DNA from: Cryptomeria japonica | Taxonomy: Eukaryota > Streptophyta > Pinopsida > Cupressales > Cupressaceae | DNA length: 64,000 nt | NCBI RefSeq assembly: GCF_030272615.1 | Contig: NC_081407.1 | Location: 145,823,744 to 145,887,743, forward strand | Reading direction: 5' to 3' | Shown here: in pieces, positions 23,863-33,936 of the stretch | How positions within the stretch are numbered: position 1 is the stretch's first letter | How the letters are laid out: each line of letters begins with the position of its first letter | Notes under the pieces: generated by a model | Database searches by the model: none | What the model was told of the DNA's origin: nothing | Seen by the model: the letters and a program-made list of their open reading frames with translations, nothing else | Made by a program: the position numbers and the translations under genes

Positions 23863-24307
23863 GCTCCAAAGAGGCTTAGGGGGAGCAAACGGTGAAATGA
23901 TTATGAACCCCTGGTTACACCGGTAAAAGACCTTAACTAGTATGTGATACCTGTCACTTGGCAAAAGACCAAAAATGGTAAAAGAGGCAAATTAGGGTTT
24001 ACACCCTAATAGAGGAGCATTAATGGCAGTAGGTGAGAGACATGTATAAAAGCATATTTCAAATCATTTCTCACTATCTGTTTTTGAGCGAAGAAAAGTT
24101 TTCAATTGCAGAGCGAAGAAAAGGCGATTTGAACTAAGATTTCAAGAAATTGATAAATCTTGAAGGACATTCAAATCTAGTTTGCAAGCGGTCGTGGAGA
24201 ACACAAAGCGGTGATTTGGCAACCGATGGAGAGTGGAGTGAAGCAGAATCAGGAAGCCCTAAATTTGCATTGTAAAGGTATTTTTCGTGTTCTTGAAATA
24301 CTCAACA
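23863..24307 (+). promoter_or_regulatory. Inter-ORF region with TATA-like box
   Basis: A 445-bp non-coding gap separates the two frames. It contains TATAAAAG at 24045-24052, followed by ctcactatctg and about 255 bp of possible leader before the ATG of ORF2. This is a plausible separate promoter for ORF2, but a chance match is not excluded. Confidence 0.4.
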
Positions 24308-27300
24308 ATGGCTTCCGCATCTCATACTAGTTCTAGTACATTGATTGAGTTGGAGAGTTTTATTCAGAGGAAGTCCAAATATAATGCCTTATCACAAGTT
24401 CTGGCTAGAGTCATAGTTGAAGAAGGAATTTCAGATTATATTGATTGAAAAATAGAAGACCTAGGGTCTTTAGCTATTCACACCCAGTTAGGCTTATTTT
24501 GCAGCAAGGACAAAAAGATCAAACCGGAGTTTAGTATCCTAGAGAAGAAGAAACTCCATAATGCAGTATACTTTCTGGAAGATTTTATGGAGGATCATAT
24601 CAGGATCATTTTGAGTAGAGTCCATGGTGATAAAATGTACCTGGAGAGGATGCATGATATCACACCTGAGGCCATTCATGCAGTCACCGGTTTCTGTAAC
24701 ACAGGGGAAGTGCCAGCCCTAAGAAGGGTAAGCAAAACCAAAATGGCCAAGCTCCCCGGTTCAACAAGTGACTCACGGGGTATGATATTTAATCCTATCA
24801 AGGATGATCTGGTAAAATACGCCTACATGGTGATAGGCTACAGAACATTCTCAGCCAGCAGGATTAATTCTATATCTGTTGCAACGGTAAATGCCACTTA
24901 CTAGATGATTAAAGAGGATGCATCATTTGACCTATGCACTGATATGTAGAGGCAACTCCTGTTGAATCTAAAGGTGATCAAATAGGACAATGCACTGAGG
25001 TTTAAGTTTGGACAACTACTAATAGGGTTGTTCTTCTATTTCCAAGGCTACTTTCCTGGAGTAGGAGATGTCCAGTGGTCTCCTAACCAACTGGTAACCA
25101 AGCAGATTAGGGAAAGCATACAAGCCATTGGAATTGGTTACCCTGAAGTACTGAACAGATATTTTGATGAGTTCTGAAGAAAGATGAGTCAAAGGGTAAG
25201 GATCTCAGGTGATATAGTTAAGAAATACGAAGATGACATCTGTTTCACCATTCAGGTGGACAAATGTTTAATGGAGGCTATTGAGCCTAGAATGGAGGAA
25301 GTGGAGCCAATGGGCTATGAAGTTATGTATGATATGCTGGAAGGGTATGCCTCAACCCTTATTGCCTCGTCTCTTGATCCTAAGGCTAAAAGGACTGGAA
25401 CCTACTTGGAGAGGATCGCACCAGTCGAGGAACCATTTGTTAAGAAAGGAAAAGAACTGGCAGCAAAGAAAGCCAAGGCAGTGCCTGCAACATCGACACC
25501 GGCTACCATTGCAACTCCAAGAGTGACCAAGCGGTCACCTGCAAAGAAGAAACCGAAGGTGACACCGACAAAAGTCTTTGAAAGAAAAAGGAAGATGAAG
25601 ACAAATGATCTGGACTCTGAAGAGACCGAGTCTGATGAAAAGCCAAAGAAGGCCAGACAGACAAAGAAAATGAAGAAGAATGAACCAGCAGCATCCGCAC
25701 TGGTAAATATTGATATCTCCTCATACAAACCTTTGACACATTTTCAAAGGACAGTTAAGAATATTAGGAGAAAATTACTTCATGATTTAGTAGATTATTA
25801 TGATGATTTTAGTGATGAGGAGAAGGAAGAAGTATTACAGGAAATCATTATTTATTTGTGCAAAAATGACCGGTCACCATCAAAGATTAAATCTCAGACA
25901 CTGGATTCTTTATTTAAAGCATTAGATAATAAATGGCGCATTGCCATTGAAAAGAAATAGGAGATTAGGGAGAAAGTCTTTGCACAGTACTTTCCCAACC
26001 TCTCAAATTCAGAATTATTTGATGTATTGGACCAAAATAAAGGACTCTTCTTCACAAGGAGAAGAAGACTCTGGCTATTGGAAGGAAGAGTTAATGATGT
26101 TGAAAAAGACACTCATCAGTATATGAATCATGCTATTCAAGCTCACAAAGAACGAATGGTCAACCGACAAGCATAAACAGAACCGGTCATATCCAAACCG
26201 GATGAAGTTTTTGATGAAGAAGGGAACCCAGTTGAAGAACCAATCGACACTATTGATGTTGATGCCCTCGATGTAGAAGATGTCACTCAGGACATACCTT
26301 TTGAGGGAACAAAATAGGGGCAACAAGCTGAACAACGCAGTGAGCAAGCTAAGGACACAGAGGAAGTGGCTAAAGAAGAGGAAGAGAAGAAGAAGAGGGA
26401 TGAATATGAGAAAAAGAGAAAAGAGGAAGAGAAGAGAAAAGAGGAAGAGGAGAAACGAAAAGAAGAAGAGGAAAGGAAGAAGAAAGAAGAAGAGGAAAAG
26501 GAAGAAAAGAGAAAGAAAGAAGAGGAAGAAAAGAAGAAGAAGGAAGAGGAAGAAAAGAAGAAGAAGGAAGAGGAAGAGAAGAAAAAGAAGGAAGAGGAAG
26601 AAAAGAAAAAGAAGGAAGAGGAAGAGAGGAAAAAGAAAGAAGAAGAAAAGAAGAAGAAGGAAGAGAAAGAGAAAGAAGAGGAGAAGAAGAAAGAAGAAGA
26701 TAGGAAAAAGAAAGAAGAGGAAAACAAGGAACAAGAACAGAAGAAAGAAGTAGAGAAAAGGAAGAAGGAAGATGCAGGCAAGGCAGCGAAAGCAATGGAG
26801 AGCATATAGATGGAGACTTCGAAGGCAACCAGGAGTCAAGCCAAACCAGCTGATATCTCCAGTCCTATCGATCTCCAGTCTGCAAGTGAGTCGGAGCTTA
26901 TGCAAAGCATCAAGGTTTCTCAAGAGCGCCTTGAGATCATTCATAGGGAAAAGGAGCAGGACATAATTCAGGTGGCTGTAGACACCCTTACCAGTTTAAT
27001 CCCTAGTACCAATCTTCCTAACATTGAATCATCACTAGCACAACTCAAACTACTATGTACTATAGTGGATGATCAGGGGCAAAGCCTGGAAGAAGTAGCC
27101 GAGGCAAATGTCAAGAAAGAGCATCAAAAGGCTCTTAACATTGCTCTGGTGAAAAAGATGAATGAGCTTCGGTCTGAACTGCTGAAAGACCAAAAGGACA
27201 TAAGGAATGCTTTGGATGAGGGAAACTTGCTACTAAGAAAAATCTATCAACCTCATTTGTTCTGCGATGATGTGCTAGCTAAGAAGCAAAAGCTTCAAAC

Positions 27301-27676
27301 GGACTTACAGTCCTACTTGAGCACATTTAAGCCACCTTATGATTCGTTTGCAACATATGGGCAAACCGTTCACTGGTTCCAGATCCAGTTAGCCAAAATG
27401 GAGCAAGAGATTAGTACACGATCTAAAGATTTGCAGGAGCTACAACTGGTTTTACTTCCATGTCTGCAAATTCTTCAGAAGTGTTATCTGAACCTGGATG
27501 CCTTGATAGTTACGTAGGAGCTGAGCATAGTTGATGCCATGGAGGAACAGGTATACCAGATGCAAATAGAAAAAGAAGTAGCCACCTCCTTACTTGAGTC
27601 CTGATCTCTATCCATGAAACAATTTTTGCAGGACTATAAATCGGTTTTTGACAAGTATTATTCATTGTTGTCATAA
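24308..27676 (+). pseudogene. ORF2: large unrecognised protein with Lys/Glu-rich helix
   Basis: A single frame runs from ATG 24308 (MASASHTSSS) to TAA 27674, about 1,122 codons. It is interrupted by eleven in-frame stops (24446, 24902, 24947, 24983, 25175, 25958, 26174, 26315, 26807, 27515, 27602) and by no frameshift. Residues 1-390 look globular (for example YLERMHDITPEAIHAVTGFC and FGQLLIGLFFYFQGYFPGVG). Residues about 400-460 are basic and possibly nuclear-targeting (KRSPAKKKPKVTPTK), then acidic. Residues about 687-830 are almost entirely K, E and R, a long charged helix. The end looks coiled-coil again. It stands where pol should be but has no YVDD box, no DSG/DTG and no integrase HHCC/DDE pattern. 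I do not recognise the family. A captured host gene and a retroelement-specific accessory protein are both possible. Confidence 0.7.
26366..26800 (+). repeat. Lys/Glu-coding GAA/AAG-rich tract
   Basis: A 435-bp nearly pure purine tract built of gaag/gagga/aaaga words encodes the charged helix in ORF2. It also opens the other frames, giving long Ser/Phe/Leu-rich antisense and Arg/Lys-rich shifted ORFs that are artefacts of the repeat. Confidence 0.9.
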
Positions 27677-27994
27677 ACTTTTTATTTATATCAAATGGAA
27701 ACATGGTTGTTCAGTGGTACTTTGTCATTGTTAGCAAAGGGGGAGAAGTACTCTATCTATTTTGGAGACAAATCTGATTTTAAAATTTTGATATATGATT
27801 TTGATATATGCTATGTGCTTTGATATCTCAATGTTTATGCTCTGTATGCAAAATTTCTATACATTGTGTTGATTAAGGGACAGTGTATATGCTTAGGGGG
27901 AGAAATTTTGTTAATGGCATGTTTTTGTTGTAAAACACTTAGATGTCAAAATTTTATTTTCCTAAGTGTTACCATTAATGCCAAAGGGGGAGAT
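27677..27994 (+). other. 3' internal non-coding region and polypurine tract
   Basis: No coding sequence. The purine-rich word gggggagaa occurs at about 27741 and 27895, and the functional tract aaagggggagat sits at 27983-27994 next to the 3' LTR. Confidence 0.75.
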
Positions 27995-29163
27995 TGTTGA
28001 CATTTTTGATGTTTATGTTGTGATTGTCATTGATGGACACACACTTGTATAGAGATACCCTTTATATGTATGAGCTAGAGCTCAACCATTATTTGTTCCA
28101 ACCGCTATGTTGTATTCTAGTCTTTAGACTATTGGTATTTTGCAGAATGTGTTTCCTGGTCTGAAGCGGCATGTCGACCTCAAGCGGTTCGTAGATCTCA
28201 ACCGGTATGAAGGAGCAAAGTGGCATAACACATTCTTACCAGTCTTCATTTTTGTCAAACCGACAATCAGTTTTTTGTATGAACCGGTAATACTCTGTGA
28301 TGAGTTACCAACCGACATTTTGTGATGAGTTACCAACCCACCGATTGATTGATGGTGCCAACACACTGACGGTGCTTTTTGTGTCATGTTACTGAGTATG
28401 TCTAGATTCATTGAACCTTGGAAATTGTAATGTAATCCTATTGGACCAACATGAAATCAGATTCCTTTAAAAGGACATCATGTCTAGGGTTTTGAGTTGT
28501 TGTTGCTGTTCCTGAAAGGGTTTATGTTGTGGCTAGGGTTTAAGGTGGTTGTTGAGTTGTTGTAAGAGAGATCTTATCTGAGAAGATCAAGTTGTAAACA
28601 GAAAGAGATAGAGAAGACTGAAGTAATGCTGAAATGCATTAGCAGTGAGCTATACTAGATCTAACCAAGTAGTTTGTGCTATTAGATAGAACAAAGACTT
28701 GTTGATTACTCACATCTTTGACAAGTCTGTAGCCCTTAACCGGGTAGGCCCAAAAGCCTTTGTAAAATCCTCTAACAAGGTGGTTCACTTCTGTGAATCT
28801 AAAATCCTCTAACAAGGTAGTCTTTAATAGGACTTATCTCCTAACAGAGATTGACATTCCTAACAGGATCTGTTCTGGTAAAGAACATTGTAAGACCTTA
28901 ACCGGTCTGGTTTCTATTTTGCAGGTAGTGACTTGTGAGTTTCATCTCACCATGGTTTTTCCCAGTTGGTTTTCCACATCAAATATCTTGTGTTATGGTT
29001 GTATTGCTTTTGTGGGTGAATGCTTTATTTGCATTTTGTCTTGCATGTGTGATAACCGGTCTGTCTGTTAGACTATTTTACCAATTTATCTTCAGACTGT
29101 GTAAGTGTTTAAGTACAGAGATTTTTGGCATACTAATTCACCCCCCCCTCTTAGTATTCATCA
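27995..29163 (+). repeat. 3' LTR of two-ORF element
   Basis: 1,169 bp, starting TGTTGACATT and ending TATTCATCA, matching 21350-22534. It is followed by the target duplication ggttt at 29164-29168, after which the copia gag resumes. Confidence 0.95.
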
Positions 29164-29168
29164 GGTTT

Positions 29169-29953
29169 ATCCTTCTTAGGTGGAGTCCCCTTCTTGGAAG
29201 AGGATGAAAAATCACCTTGTGATGGAGAGGATGATTGCTCCTTTTCTTGTTAGGGCTTTGACTTAGATTGCTTCTTCTTCTTGTTGGAATCTTTTCCTTG
29301 GCCTCCTTGATTCCCTTGATTAGCCACCAAAGCCTTGACTTTGAAGACTTGAGAAGCCCCATGTTCAACAACTTAGATTGTTCCAACATCAACATTTCTG
29401 TGAAAGCATCAAATGAATGCATAGTGTAGGAACTCCCCACTGTCAAATGATGAGTTTGGAAGCTAGAAACAAATGCTGCATATTCTGGTGCAAGCTTGTC
29501 CAACAAGTTGAATATCAATTGAGCATCCTTTTTGTCAATTCCACAATCCTTAAGATTTTCTCTTAGCTCATTTGCTTTGGTGACATAATCTTGGATTGTA
29601 TCAAAATTCTTGGGATCCAAGTTAGTGAGCTTATTGTCAATCTTGTAACCTCTGATTTCATCAACTTGACCATACAATTTCTGAAATATATCCCAAGCCT
29701 CTTTGATTGTAGAACACTTCTCAATGTGAAAAATGAGGTCATTTGATACATACTTGCACAAAGTTCCAAGAGCCATGCAATTTTTAGTGAGCCATTCTAA
29801 TTGATCATTAGGATCAGTCTTAGGATCTAGTGGTGCTTCTATAGTTCCATCTATGTAATGCGTGAGACCTCTTTCCAATAATTGGGTCCATGCTTTAATT
29901 TTCCAAGATGAATAATTATGTGGAGTTAAAGGTGGAAATTTATGAGGACTCAT
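29169..29953 (-). pseudogene. copia gag, N-terminal part (UBN2-type)
   Basis: On the minus strand, ATG at 29953 opens MSPHKFPPLTPHNYSSWKIK, a standard copia gag start. It is followed by the UBN2-type capsid region (EWLTKNCMALGTLC, TIKEAWDIFQKLYG, LRENLKDCGIDKKDAQLIFN). A frameshift near 29260 disrupts the basic tail. The frame that ends KKGTPPKKDK at 29169 continues exactly with PTCAYCKK at 21349 if the nested element and one ggttt are removed. An in-frame extension upstream of 29953 is judged non-coding because the ATG at 29953 begins the conserved region. Confidence 0.9.
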
Positions 29954-31462
29954 TGCAACAAAAATGAAAGAGAACAAGGAAAGAGAGGCACAATCACGCA
30001 AGACACCCCCCCAAATTCACTCAATCAAAGAACCCCCCCCAAAATGATGATTTGGCACTTTATACTTAGTGCGTGTACAATGGGCCACTTGCAAAAAATG
30101 GCAAAGTGGACTTTTGATTTTATCTTTACAAATGCCTCAATGAGGCCAAAGGAGACTCAAACTAATAATGCAAGAGATCTAAACTAAGATCCAAGCAAAT
30201 TACAAGTAACAAGTAGGCCAAAAATGATCAATATCTGAAAGTACAATATCCACTCAAAATCTCTGAAAATAGATCATAGATTATGAAAGTAGATGAAAAA
30301 TTAATATGCACTTTCAAAAAAAATGACAGCTGAAATGGAGTTTGTATGAGCCCAAACAAAGCCTTTGAAGTTGAAAAATTGAGGATTGGACAGGTACAAC
30401 TGAGAGGATCCAAAATTTTTGAAAAACTTGTTCACCAAAATCAGAAAATAACCCCACCATTGCAAAGAGCACAAAAAATTATCCCAAATAAGAAAACATT
30501 TCACCCAAAAAGGAGCAAAATTGAGCAAGTTATGAGCATCCAAAGTTGACCCAAAAATCCAAATTGCTCAACTGAGAGGGGTCTAAAGTTTTCAAAAATT
30601 GTCGACGTCACTAAAATAGTGTGCTAAATTTGATGGCTGTATGACCGTTGAAATGACCGTCACACCCTTGGACCAGGATGACTGGGCGCTGACTAGGTGG
30701 CTGACTGTGTACTGCTAATTGGGCATAAGGTACTGCTGAGTGGGCAGAAAAGGTCGGGTGGTGTTGACGCGGTGTATGACATGGCTAGGTGATGTGGCTT
30801 GTAGGTGGGCCCGATTATCAATGGAGGTGGCTGATGGTACCCGGATGGAAGGGCCAGGCCAAAGGGGCTGGTGGGAGGTGGCGAGCTAGAGTGGCCGACG
30901 GGGTCGACGGGGCCGGAGGGTCGGCGAGGCAGTTGCCGAAGAGGCTGGTGGGGCGGGGGGTAAATGGTGCCACTGGGGCTGCAACAATCGAGGTTGCCGT
31001 GAGAGCTATTTGTATAGTGGCGATGACATGGAGACCGGTGGCAGCACGGAGACCACCGACTCAACTGCAACCTCTATGATCCCTTGCACACCGCGTACGT
31101 GTACGAAGGGGGCCGGGGTTGGTCATCGGAACCCCCCAGAATTTCGAAATCATTTTTTTTTTATATATCATTTTTCAAAAACATTTCAAACTGGAAAATA
31201 TTTTCAGAATTTTTTTTAAAAGAAAAAATCTGAAAATTCCTTACTGTATCGCCCGAATTGGGTAAAAAATTCCTCCACATCCCAAATTTGACTTTTGTCA
31301 AAATAGGTCGAGTTTATACTCGATTTTTTATGGAAATAGCCTCCCGAACATAATGGTAAGGTCAAAAACACTCTAGGATGCCTCCAAAACACACAAAACC
31401 TCAGATCTGAAAATAGAAGCTTTCCAAGATGTCTCCCAAAACCAAACAATGAAGCCCCGATA
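29954..31462 (-). other. copia 5' leader with GC-rich island
   Basis: This 1.5-kb untranslated leader lies between PBS and gag. The part at about 30690-31130 is strikingly rich in G and C compared with everything around it (for example gtcgacggggccggagggtc). A 125-codon Pro/Ser-rich frame on the minus strand (31070-30693) and a Gly-rich one on the plus strand come from this composition; neither has a recognised domain. Confidence 0.6.
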
Positions 31463-31474
31463 GCTCTGTTACCA
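31463..31474 (-). other. Primer-binding site of copia element
   Basis: The minus strand reads TGGTAACAGAGC, one mismatch from the initiator Met tRNA complement, directly next to the 5' LTR. Confidence 0.9.
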
Positions 31475-31929
31475 TGTGAGAATATGCCAAGATCTAGAGG
31501 CAATGGAAAGAAAAAATAAGAGAGAACAAAATATATGATAGAAATAAACTGTATTTTATCAAGATGCATAATACGATCAACTGGATTAACCAATACAATG
31601 AATATGAGCCTGCTTATATAGGCAAGGCCATACGGATATGTGAGCACACAATCATGACATGTGGCTCAATGAGAAACAAGGGTAGGTAATAAATACTAGG
31701 GGTAGGTAGGAGAAATAATATAATATTCCACAAGAGGTGGATGACCCATCGAATGTGGAGTATAACAACAAAATAAGACCACAAAAGGTGGAATTTCTCC
31801 TACAAGCTATATCCCTATGTGCACACTTCTCTATGTGTCTCATATCGAAACTACGAAGAGATGCATTATCCTAAGTTAACTTAAGTAAAGTGTAATAATA
31901 TTCATGATGAATATTTATTTACACCAACA
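31475..31929 (-). repeat. 5' LTR of copia element
   Basis: 455 bp, matching 17341-17795. A tatatag segment near the middle (tcttatatagg in the other copy) is the likely TATA region on the plus-strand view, but the promoter was not placed on the minus strand. Confidence 0.95.
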
Positions 31930-31934
31930 AAATC

Positions 31935-32370
31935 CTACAAAATTTAAATCTAAAAATTATATGCAAATCTGAAATTAAGTTGTCATAATCTAGAATAGCC
32001 ATGCTTAGATCCTTTTTCTTTATGATGCTAAAATAGGCCTACATATCATTCTTATCAACAATACCTCATGTGAACTTATAACAATATTATATAATGAATA
32101 ACATCACCATAAGATAAAAACAAACAAGCACAAATCAACAACATAAGAACATCACATAATGCATTATTTACATGGAGAATCCAATGCAAGAAAAATATCC
32201 ACAAAGAAGAGAGGTCAAGTTTATATTATCTTTGAAATAACTCCCAACATGGTATCACTTGTGTACCTAAGAACAACCATCTTTAGACCTCTATCAATTT
32301 ATATCCAAAGTATTATTGATATAGAACAAAAGATCTCCAAAACCACCAAACAAAGCATGCAAATGTTGTA
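31935..32370. other. Intergenic sequence
   Basis: AT-rich sequence that should continue the DNA before 17336 across the copia insertion. No gene is visible. Confidence 0.4.
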
Positions 32371-33547
32371 TTGAGATAAGGAGAGAGAGGTAGAGAGGGA
32401 TGGATGAAGAGACTTGGAGAGGTGAGAGACAGAGAAGAGAGAGAGGAAAAAGGGGGGGATTGATAGAAAGAGATTAAGGGAGAAAGATTGATAGGTGAGA
32501 GACCTAGAGGGGGAGAGATAGGTTAGAGGCCTAAAGGGAGGGAGTCCTAGAGTTTGATATGTTTTTTTGGTCTCTAAACATAAGTGCCTACACATTGGCC
32601 TTATCTAAAAAATGCGTATATTTTCAAAAACACATATATGTTGTGTTTCCATAATACATACATGATGTTTTTGGTCCCTAAGTTTCATAAGTGTTTGCAC
32701 TCTAGTCTTGTGTTAAAATACCTATAATGTAAAATACAAGCATGTGTTTTAGAATTAACAAAACTTGTACAATTTTTGTTATTTTTTAGGGTTATGATGG
32801 ATTTGAAGAGTTAGATAGGGATATATAGAGGGGTGGAGGGAAGGATAATGATGGTAGGTGAGGGAAAATGAGAGTTAGCTAGAGAGACCTGTACACAAGC
32901 CTAAAACCAATGATTTGTCTTTCTCAATCCCTCCCTCTCTACCTCTCCTTCGTGTCTCATTATACACATCTCTCTCTCTCTCTATCTCTATTTACTTTTT
33001 TCATCACTCTATCCTCCTTCGGGTCTCTCACCTATCTATCTCTCTTCCTCTATCCCTCTTTATTGATCCTCCTCTTTCCTCTTACCTCTCTTCTCTCTCT
33101 CACCACTTTATCTCTCCCCTCTCCAATTCTCTCCCTCCCTCCCTCTTTACCTATCTACCTATCCCTTCATATCTCATTATACAATTTTCTCATTCCCCTC
33201 TATATCTCCCACCTCACTCCCTCACCCATTGGGTCTCTTACCTTTTTTTTATTTCTCCCCTTTTCCCTCTTTATCAATAAGAAGAGAGAAAAGGAGAGAA
33301 AGAGGTGAGATAGAAAGAGAGAGATATAAACTAATAAATATGGAAGGATGGAGGTAGAGGTATGTAGATAAATAGAGTATGGGGGGTAAGAGAAAGGTAT
33401 GTAGATAAATATAAGTAGATATAAAAGGAAAGATAGAGGTAGATAAATAGGTAGGGAGGGAGAGTGGGGAGAGAGGTGAGATTGATAAAAGTGGGAAGGG
33501 AAGGATCAAGAGATAGAGGGAGGGATAGAAATAGAGGTCTTTTAGGG

Positions 33548-33616
<69 letters not shown>

Positions 33617-33900
33617 AGCTGAGAGGGGGGAACAGATAGAGAGAGATTGAGAGAGAAGGAGAAATATGGAGAGATGTGAGATATATAGAAGTGGAGACGA
33701 GATTTAAAGAGATGGGGGGGGAGAGGAATTCAAAGAGAGGGATAGTAGATAGAGACAATTAGGGAGAAAGAGAGTAAGGAGAGGGAATGAGGGAGATGTA
33801 GGGAGAGAGAAAGAGAGAGAGTGTGAGGTGAGATAAATAGTGGTATGGAGGAAAGGAGGTAGAGAGTGAGGGGAGGTAAATGTATAGAGGGATGGAAGGA
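32371..33900. repeat. Alternating purine and pyrimidine microsatellite block
   Basis: Purine-rich GA repeats at 32371-32540, pyrimidine-rich CT repeats at 32915-33265, then purine-rich GA repeats at 33270-33900, with (AT)n at 33551-33590 followed by (AG)n to about 33616. The CT and GA arms meet near 33275 and are partly reverse complementary. Ser/Leu-rich open frames here are artefacts. Confidence 0.85.
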
Positions 33901-33936
33901 GAGGGAGGTAATTATATTTATTTAATAATTATTCTT

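Larger units (their letters stand above)
21345..29168 (+). mobile_element. Non-autonomous LTR retroelement with two non-pol ORFs
   Basis: The element (21350-29163, 7,814 bp) has LTRs of 1,185 and 1,169 bp, a perfect target duplication ggttt (21345-21349, 29164-29168), a PBS (TGGTATCAGAGC at 22537-22548) and a polypurine tract (27983-27994). It lies head-on inside the copia gag. Between the LTRs there are two long frames and no protease, integrase, RT or RNase H. ORF1 has a coiled coil and four CCHC knuckles; ORF2 is about 1,122 codons and unrecognised. Neither contains a frameshift, only in-frame stops. It must have been mobilised by the enzymes of another element. The word CCGG recurs more than twenty times along it, far above the surrounding DNA. 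Confidence 0.9.
17336..31934 (-). mobile_element. Ty1/copia element, minus strand, split by another LTR element
   Basis: Two 455-bp LTRs (17341-17795 and 31475-31929) bound this element. The PBS at 31463-31474 puts its 5' end at the right. Flanking pentamers aaaac and aaatc match at four of five positions, so the target duplication has probably decayed. The order on the minus strand is LTR, GC-rich leader, gag, protease, integrase, RT, RNase H, polypurine tract, LTR. Protease-integrase-RT order defines Ty1/copia. Without the nested element it is about 6.8 kb. The two LTRs differ at roughly 22 positions by eye (about 5 percent). Many stops are present, so it is inactive. Confidence 0.93.

Noticed and set aside
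26280-26753. 157-codon Arg/Lys-rich frame on the plus strand
   Set aside because: A shifted reading of the same purine tract, with no ATG context or continuation outside it.
26075-26944. Long antisense open frames (up to 289 codons, Phe/Leu/Ser-rich) over the purine tract
   Set aside because: They are the reverse complement of a K/E-coding repeat; the sense frame continues on both sides in globular sequence and the antisense frames do not.
30693-31079. Pro/Ser-rich (minus) and Gly-rich (plus) frames of about 100-125 codons
   Set aside because: Explained by the GC-rich leader of the copia element; no domain and no support for translation.
17336-31934. Perfect 5-bp target duplication for the copia element
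   Set aside because: The flanks aaaac and aaatc match at only four of five bases, so a perfect duplication is not claimed.
32910-33758. Several Ser/Leu/Tyr-rich open frames on both strands
   Set aside because: Low-complexity translations of CT and GA microsatellite DNA.
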